From Ricordea florida (Eukaryota > Cnidaria > Anthozoa > Corallimorpharia > Ricordeidae): a DNA stretch of 64,000 nucleotides. The notes under the pieces are model-generated. The model saw nothing but the letters and a program-made list of their open reading frames with translations. It was not told the origin of the DNA and ran no database searches. A program made the position numbers and the translations under genes. Shown in pieces: positions 57,433-64,000 of this stretch. The DNA lies in the NCBI GenBank assembly GCA_949710005.1, contig OX453272.1, positions 40,061,373 to 40,125,372 of the forward strand, written 5' to 3'. How positions within the stretch are numbered: position 1 is the stretch's first letter; each line of letters opens with the position of its first letter.

Positions 57433-57847
57433 ATGGCTCATACAAAACAAACTGCGCTTACATCACTGACCAGTGGAAAAGCTCCACGAAGACAACTTAA
57501 TGCCACAAAGGCAGCTTGTAAGATTTCTCCAACCACTGATGGAGGAGAAGCCTCATCGTTAGAGGATGGTAATGTCGCTCTTCGTAAAATCCTTCGTTGC
57601 CAGAAATCGAGCGAGCTGTTGATCCGCAAGCTGCCTTTCCAACGTCTTGTGCGAGAAATCGCTCAAGATTTCAAGACTGACCTGCGTTTCCAGAGCTCCG
57701 CTGGGATGGCTCTACAGGAAGCTAGTGAGGCTTACCTTGTTGGTCTGTCTGAAGACACTCACTTGTGCACCATCCCCTCGCGCCATCCACGACAAGTGTG
57801 TCACCACCATGCCGAAAGACATACAGCTGGACCGGCGCATAAAGTAA
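57433..57847 (+). pseudogene. histone H3-like pseudogene
   Basis: Intronless H3 copy. The frame opens with [11 protein letters not shown] instead of the canonical MARTKQTARKS, and the tail is scrambled (R2, R8, K9 and the K27 region altered). From [20 protein letters not shown] through [20 protein letters not shown] the fold region is almost canonical H3. After LSEDTHLC an insertion of about 13 nt breaks the frame; the C-terminal [19 protein letters not shown] resumes in the next frame and stops after IK at 57847, lacking the GERA end. Without the frameshift correction the frame runs to 57891 with nonsense sequence. Disrupted tail, frame and C-terminus make a functional nucleosomal protein unlikely. 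It begins 124 bp after element R2. Confidence 0.85.
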
Positions 57848-57917
57848 TTTACTTCCTTTACACAAAACCGGCTCCTCCACTTCATCAATAAGGAAATGAG
57901 TACATCAAACAGCACTA

Positions 57918-58180
57918 GAGAGGCCCTGCCAGGGTAAATTCCGACAAGCGACACGGGCCGAAAAGTAGCGACAGCGACCATATGAAATAGCGACAAACGA
58001 CTGCCATTCTATTAAAAAATGTCGGCAGCGACATCAAAGCCGAGAATAGGTGACAAAGAAGTGAAGTAGTTGTCCCTTAATTTCCGACAGCGACGTGAAG
58101 CCTTGACAAAACGCCGACACGAGGCATTTTAAAATTCCGACAAGCGACCTGGGACCCCCCCCCCCCCCTGGCAGGGCCTC
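57918..58180. mobile_element. 263-bp MITE with GAGGCCCTGCCAGGG ends
   Basis: Left end GAGGCCCTGCCAGGG and right end CCCCTGGCAGGGCCTC are inverted complements. A 4-bp ACTA flanks both. The interior has repeated CGACAGCGAC and TTCCGACAAGCGAC motifs and a 14-base C run. No ORF. Confidence 0.75.
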
Positions 58181-58434
58181 ACTAAACACGTTTACCCTGA
58201 AAATGCACAAAACTTTACTGAGCCTGTCCATGATCAACTACACTGAAGAAAGTTATGACCATTAAATATATATTTTTCCAGCTTCCTATATATATTGAGG
58301 TCTGAGGAACTACTAAACTCAGTTTGCGGACTGTATCCGTGTAAAATGAAGGAAATTTAAAGACAATTCTAAATTCTCGAGAAATTGAGTAGAAACGGAT
58401 AAATAGAAATACTCAAGTTGTCATATGTTCAGGA

Positions 58435-58452
58435 CAGGGTGATGGGCTCCTG
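58435..58452. mobile_element. CAGG...CCTG micro-insertion, 18 bp, second copy
   Basis: Identical 18 bp to 47026 (CAGGGTGATGGGCTCCTG). Flanks TTCAGGA (58428-58434) and TTCACCA (58453-58459) match at five of seven. It lies 262 bp upstream of the AK9-like start. Confidence 0.5.
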
Positions 58453-58713
58453 TTCACCACTTGGCAAAATAATTAAACCGATTTCTCTCTTGTTCATTTT
58501 ATCTTGTCCCTTTCTACGCATTTTTTTCTCTCTTTCAGAATCCATTTTAACACAAACTAGTCCCCAGAGCCCGCGCCTCTCGTTGTAGACACGACTGTTG
58601 TCATGACAGCTGGACAATATCCAGGCGAGTAGCAAGAGAAGTCAGGCAGTCAAAAGAGCTCAACGTACTTCAACAAGTTAACTTACTTTGTTTAATGCGA
58701 TGATTCCTTAGAG

Positions 58714-61700
58714 ATGGAAGGAAAGGTGATATCGGCATCGCAAGATATGTCTCCTGAAGACCCATTCAATGAAGACGAGGTAAAGTCGAATAATAAGGGT
58801 GATTTTTTACGTTACTCGCGCTCAACTCAAGAGTTTGAATATTCTCGTAAATTGACAGCCATTTATTTCCCATGATATATACTGGCTGTTGATTCCATGT
58901 CAAATCCTGTGGAAGTTTAAAGCGTTGTCTTTATCAAACTACCTTAGCTCAGCTTTGCAGTTGTTCGTAACAAAATACAGTGTATGTGAGCGTTTTGAAG
59001 TGAATTTTATCTTGATATTGTTGGCATGCGCTGTTGCATGATGTACTGTGTTTTGTAATAAAGTTTTTGCATTTGAAATACCGCTAAACTCAAGACACAA
59101 TTATCTGAAATTTCACGTCATTTTTTTTCTGTGGGAATTCTTCTTCTGCAGACGGTAGAATCAGTCGAAGTTCGCCGATACTTTTAAATAATTCTCTTTC
59201 AGTACAAAACTCGGAAGGGACAAATAATCAGATTAAGTCCATCAAGCAGACTTGGGCTTACTTCGTTTAAACTCTTAACTGCTGAATTTCCTCGTTTTAC
59301 AGGCAGAAAGACTTTACCTTAATTCCAAACCAACGTGTTTTATTGTCATCGGGAAGCCAGTAAGTTATATTATGTTTATTTCAGTTGTATAGTTATGTTG
59401 TGGTTCAATTTTATCCTTGGTTCAAATTTGGTTTCCTTTTGTTTTGGTTATGGTAATTTGGTGATAATGAGTTTAATTAAAACAAAGGAAAATAAAATCT
59501 GGACCAAGGATAGAATTGAACCGCAACATATATACATGTACATGTTGAAGTTCGAATATGTAGATCAATTTATTGCCCAACCTGATCTCTAATGCATGAA
59601 TCAATTAATGTACAATCTTGGCAAAAGTTCTAATGGAACAGTGGACATGTTTACACATTAACTGATCAAACCCTCTCTTCGTCCCCCTGTAATGTTGACA
59701 GAAATATTCTCATTGTATCGAACAAGGTATATTACCATTGCACAGGGCGAGTCAAGAGAACATAAGAGAGATGTTTCACATGATATAAGATAAAGATAAG
59801 ATAACTTTATTTATACAAGGTATTTTCATCAGCTTAATTAATTATTACTACTATCTCACTATGTACTTAATTACAAATCAAATGAGAATAAAAAAATAAA
59901 AAAATAATAAAAACTTCTCTTCTTGGAGGCCGTGTTTGAAATCTTACTTAAACTACTTATAAAACTTACTTGAAACTGTGGCGACTAAATTTATTTTTAA
60001 AATCTCTCAAGGAAGTCACAGATAGTTGGGCTATGAATATTGTTATCTTTGAAAGTGTCCAGGGTGAACACATTTTCACTGCAGTATCAAGGGTTTTTTT
60101 TGCCAAGATTGTAGACAAAATTGTTTCATATATTTTACAAATTATAAACCTGCAACATCTATTCCCAAAAATGATGATTACCATCTAAGAACAGGGGTTT
60201 TGTTATTAAGCGATGCAAGTTTACTGTATACGGAGTTTAAAGTATACTTAACCATTCACTTTGAAGATCTGAGTTGTAGTTCTCTCTTAGTAAGTGTTAC
60301 GATCTTGATCCTTATGTGCTTTGATTCAGTATTCTCAAGTAAATTTTTGATGTCTGTGAAATCAACAGATATATTGATATTCTTGGGAGACATAAATGTA
60401 ACGCATTGATCACTTACAAGAGTGGAAGGATTCAGTCTATTACTGTAAAAATAATCAATCTCATTAAATCGTGCGACTGTGAGCATCTCAATTTTCTTGC
60501 TCTTGTTCATATATAAATATATTATTTTGCTGTTAAAGTCTGTGTCAACAGTTTGCTATTAATTAGGATGAATTGGCCTTTAAAGATATTTATTACATGG
60601 CTGGCTCTGATTGGCTACCAGAGTTGGCAACGTAGGCCCATCCTACCTGCTTGGGATTTCCTGCATTGTCCTGGAAAACAACAAAACAAAATGGCCATGT
60701 ATTAAATCTTTTATCATGCTCGTTTGTTCAGTCAAAACAGCTGGATATTGGCCGAATCCTTTTCTTCGTTTATAGTGACCTTTAAATTTAACTTTATTAC
60801 ATCTTGGTCAGTAAAAGGGCCAAAAAGAACTTGGATGAATACCAGCCATATATTGACCTCATGCTCAGTCAATAATGCATATAGATTGTATATAATTGTT
60901 TACAGATAACCTTTTTTGTCACCATTAGGGATCAGGCAAGACCACACTGGCAAAGAAATTGGCAAGGGCATGGAAGTGTGAACTCATAAATGGTAGGTGA
61001 ATTTTATAAGGTTTTTTACTATACTTATAATCATTATGCTGAAATTTCTGTTACATTTACTGCAAATCAACCTACATAGTGTCACAAGAATCCTGCAATC
61101 TGATTGGTTAGAACAGGTACCATCTGTGAACTCTGTCATGGATAGCGAAAAGAAATAATGCATGCCATTTAACACAGATTTTTTTATAAGATAAGAATAA
61201 CTGCTGGAAGGGAATTAAATTGGTACAAATTTATAGATTTTTGAAAGTTTAGAAAATTTATGAAAATTATGTGTATAATACAATAACTAATGTTAAGACT
61301 TGTGTATAAGATGCGCTCTTGTTATAATAAGCCGCATCCAATACATTAATTGGTGATTGCACTTACTAAAACACTCAACATGTTTATAAAAATGCATGGA
61401 AGTCATCGATCGGACATATAAACTTGTTGCTTAAAATTAAAACAAGAGTTTAACAACCCCATGGACAAACCAGTTTACTCCATCTGAAAGCAATTATGGT
61501 CTAAGCCTAAGGCATAAGCCTCATCCACGATTTTTGGCCCAAAACTTAAGCAAAAAGGGGCAGCCAATATACCCAAATCACCTTTAAATTCAGTTGTTAC
61601 CTAATACTGATTTATTTACCATTCTTTGACGTAGGATCAGAAATAATCAACCAAGGGATTGAGATGCAAACTGAACTTGGTATTAAGGTAAAAGACCAAT

Positions 61701-63980
61701 GAAAATAACATACCAGTATTTACTTAATGTAACTAATTTTGTTGCATGAGGCTTTGTGATACATTAATTGCTGTGATGAATTGCTGTGAAATTTTCTTTG
61801 TGCACTTAGGTGTTGATTTGAATCCCACTGTAACTGTATAGTCATTGTGCTTTCCCGCCCTTTTGTCATTTCAACATAACCATTTGTTTGATTTTAATAT
61901 TGTTATATGGCTGTTTCTGTGAGTGGGCAAGGTGAGGCAAGTTCTGATTGGCTACCCAAGCAGGGGGCAAGACGCATGTGCTCAATCTTGCCTGTGTGGG
62001 ATCTCCCCCATTGTCAACTGAACAAACTAAAACAAAATGACTATGTGATTAATCCTTTATTTGCTAAGCTTGTTCATGTGCAGTCAAGAGAGCTCGATGT
62101 TAGCCTCTCTTTTTTTGTGTGTGTGTTTTTATCATGACTGGAGCTCTGGTAGCTCAATTTGCTTGTGAATTACAGTCAAAACTTGGTGGGTTAGAGAAGT
62201 TTAAAAATCACCATGGTATATGGCACCTCGGTGTTTGAGTAGGATCTGTTCATTATAATTATAGTCTGTTCCCTTTATCTCTATTGCTTACACATCTGTC
62301 TTATTTAAGTATTCATATTTTCAATTATCTGGACTGTTGATCATTATCCAGATATTTTGTACAAGGCCCAGCAAGTCCACGCAATTGAGGTTTGACTGTA
62401 CCTGAGGTTTAGCAAAGGTGTAAGGTTTATATTATCCAGCTCAATAACGATGGCTTCTCAAAGAGGCTGAGACTGTTATTTGAGAAACTGATACTCCAGT
62501 TGCTATCCATGTTATTGAAAGACAATTCATTAATACACTGTACTTCTAAACAACTTAGAATACTAGTATTGAAAGTACTTAATTTCATTTAACTGTTTGT
62601 GGGTTATCCAACTGTTGCACATACAGTATTTGTCATTAACCTTAAAACCTACTTTATTGAAAGGGATATGATTGTTGTTTGTTAGGCTCAGGAAATTCTC
62701 TTCAGAGGAGAAGCTCTTCCAGAAGAAATGTGTTCAAAAGTGTTGCTGATCAAAATAAATTCACCAGAAGTTTCTCACCATGGTGAGTTTACTACATACT
62801 CTTGTGGGGGGTGGGAAGGGAATGCATAGGGGTACTAGTGGAGCCCTCAGGAAAATTGGATAAGAGAATTAGAGATTGATTGACCTCAAATGTTCCGTAT
62901 GCATGTAAAGAAAGCTATGATGGTAGAATCAGGTTGATGAAGTTGTGAGAGCACTCATCTTCCATTAATGTGGCCTAATTGGGTTTGGTTCCTGCATGGT
63001 ACTAAACAGACTTGTAGGCTGAGCTTGTATATGGTTCTCCTTCTTGCTTTGAGGGCTTTCTGTTGGTACTCTGGTATTGTTCCCTCTGCAAAACAGGCAA
63101 AATTCCTAGGTTCTCATTATTAGTCAATCTGGAATCCATACAGATCAGTTTAAAACATAGCTAACTTTAAGTTTGACCCATCATTAGAGATAAACACAGC
63201 CATCAAAGCAGTTGGTTATCAATTAACCAATCGAGGCATGTTTAAATACTTCAGATTTTGATCTTGATAAAGTTAAATTGTGACTGGTAAGGAAAGCTAC
63301 GGTAGTTGTTTCATTTTGATCAATAACATACATGCTGCATCATAGCAGTGCAGAATTGTTGAACTAAGTTTTGTGAAATTGTCTGTAAATAACTGTATGT
63401 CAAAACTGACTTTCTATTTTGCCAGGTTATGTACTAGATGGATTTCCTTCCCTCTGTGAAGAGTGGTTGTCAATGGCTGATCAGCTTGACCTGGTTAAGA
63501 ATCTACCACTTACTCCAGATTTCATTATAAACATCAAGGTAAGAAAAGCAGACAGTTAAGGTTGATACTTGAGCATGCAGTTAATGTATTTTTATTTGTT
63601 ATCATCATTATAATCATTATCATTATTATAATTAATGCCATTTAATTGCCATTATTATCTTGATTATTATTATTATCATTATTATTATTATTATCATCAT
63701 TGTTATTTGCTTCCTTGAATACTTGAGTGAGTTAATCCTTACTTTTGTTTGGAATGAAGAACAATATAATTGTAGAAATTAACCTAGAAATGTAAAATGA
63801 ACAAAAAAAGGAATGCATAGCAATGTTCTAGGATACTAGAAAATTATAACGCAGAAGTTGGTTACTGCATGTACAGTTACAGAAGCTGCCCTGTGCAATA
63901 GCAACATTAGAAAGAAATGCTATTGAAGTTATGTTGGAGCTATGCGAAACGAGAAAGGTTATGGACATTTGGCTTTTGAG
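58714..63980 (+). CDS. AK9: adenylate kinase 9-like, 5' exons only (gene continues past window)
   Basis: AK9 is a large multi-domain nucleoside mono-/diphosphate kinase, linked in animals to cilia and sperm. Exons: 58714-58779, 59303-59359, 60929-60992, 61635-61687, 62686-62782, 63426-63538, and tentatively 63883-63980. Six junctions are GT-AG and phase-consistent. The N-terminus has DPFNEDEAERLYLNSKPTCF then IVIGKPGSGKTTLAKKLARA, a P-loop (GxxGxGKT, residues 39-46) split by an intron after GKP. Downstream EMQTELGIKAQEILFRGEAL, INSPEVSHHGYVLDGFPSLC and DLVKNLPLTPDFIINIK follow AK9's first kinase domain, including the GY.(L/I)DGFP-type NMP-binding region. The last tentative exon (KLPCAIATLERNAIEVMLEL...) does not resemble the expected continuation after IINIK, so it may be a false or alternative exon. 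The 3' part lies outside the window. Confidence 0.82.
59393..59530. mobile_element. MITE family 2, copy 3
   Basis: Full arms: ATGTTGTGGTTCAATTTTAT and ATAGAATTGAACCGCAACAT, with inner TTTCCTTTTGTTTTGG and AAAACAAAGGAAAATAAAAT. It is in AK9-like intron 2, 34 bp after exon 2. Confidence 0.85.
59786..60515 (-). mobile_element. retroelement 3' region (minus strand), unclassified
   Basis: On the minus strand a short frame (60510-60256) with FNEIDYFYSNRLNPSTLVSD is followed by a long A+T-rich stretch that ends CTTGTATAAATAAAGTTATC and a TTATC-rich tail near 59786. That layout (end of ORF, 3' UTR, simple tail) fits a non-LTR retroelement. I do not recognise the clade. It is in AK9-like intron 2. 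Confidence 0.45.
60580..60750 (+). repeat. TGATTGGCTA-type dispersed repeat, copy 2
   Basis: GGCTCTGATTGGCTACCAGA, TTGGGATTTCCTGCATTGTC and AAATGGCCATGTATTAAATC match 25455. It is in AK9-like intron 2. Confidence 0.6.
61895..62105 (+). repeat. TGATTGGCTA-type dispersed repeat, copy 3
   Basis: ATATGGCTGTTTCTGTGAGT, GTTCTGATTGGCTACCCAAG and AATCCTTTATTTGCTAAGCT match 25455. It is in AK9-like intron 4. Confidence 0.65.
62930..63130 (+). mobile_element. SINE family 4, diverged copy
   Basis: GTTGTGAGAGCACTCATCTT, ATGTGGCCTAATTGGGTTTG and CTTTGAGGGCTTTCTGTTGG follow the order of the better copy at 36757. The B box is damaged. It is in AK9-like intron 5. Confidence 0.55.
63594..63712. repeat. imperfect (ATT/ATC)n microsatellite
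   Basis: Long run of ATTATT/ATCATT units with a few interruptions. It is in AK9-like intron 6. Confidence 0.9.
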
Positions 63981-64000
63981 GTAAAAATGTGCAAGCTTTG

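Noticed and set aside
63883-63980. Final AK9-like exon as a firm call
   Set aside because: Splice sites and phase fit, but the peptide does not resemble the AK9 continuation after the FIINIK segment; kept only as tentative within the gene entry.

Overview
The window is eukaryotic. It has widely spaced multi-exon genes with GT-AG introns, about 60-65% A+T, no bacterial-type gene packing, and a dense load of short interspersed repeats. The gene set (WARS2, CHMP1B-type ESCRT-III, SAP18, a CXorf65 homologue, AK9) is metazoan. The repeats (L2/CR1-like LINEs, a Penelope-like GIY-YIG remnant, tRNA-headed SINEs with an ATT-rich tail, a Polinton-type DNA polymerase) fit an anthozoan cnidarian, probably a stony coral. 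That organism call is inference from repeat and protein style, not from a search.

Layout. 1-4.2 kb is a transposon scrap yard: a Polinton PolB fragment, a LINE lacking its 3' half, Penelope remnants and a LINE 3' end. 7.6-14.9 kb (minus) is WARS2, mitochondrial tryptophanyl-tRNA synthetase, in six exons with a second LINE fragment in intron 3. 15.2-25.3 kb (plus) is CHMP1B-type ESCRT-III in ten exons. WARS2 and CHMP1 are head to head across 310 bp that carries CRE-like and YY1-like sites. 25.3-30.3 kb is intergenic and repeat-rich. 30.3-31.0 kb (minus) is a single-exon LicD-family membrane protein. 33.4-43.7 kb (plus) is a ten-exon JmjC/cupin-8 hydroxylase with a signal peptide, an EF-hand-like loop and a C-terminal KEEL. 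44-47.3 kb is intergenic with a Penelope remnant. 47.3-51.1 kb (plus) is SAP18. 51.5-56.5 kb (minus) is a CXorf65-like gene, tail to tail with SAP18. 57.4-57.8 kb is a broken histone H3 copy. 58.7-64 kb (plus) is the 5' part of an AK9-like adenylate kinase, running off the window.

The genes do not form a pathway; they are unrelated neighbours (mitochondrial translation, membrane scission, ER hydroxylation, chromatin/RNA processing, nucleotide metabolism). The coding models were built by hand from splice sites and codon phase. WARS2 (362 codons), CHMP1 (200), SAP18 (168) and the JmjC gene (452) close perfectly in phase.

The most unusual signal is a family of very short insertions (18-35 bp) beginning CAGG and ending TGGGCTCCTG. 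Four occur in the window, each flanked by a 7-bp direct repeat (one perfect, two with one mismatch, one with two mismatches). They look like transposon ends with no interior. Several larger TIR elements with clear target-site duplications are also described, along with two near-identical hairpin-ended repeats that bracket the CXorf65-like gene.
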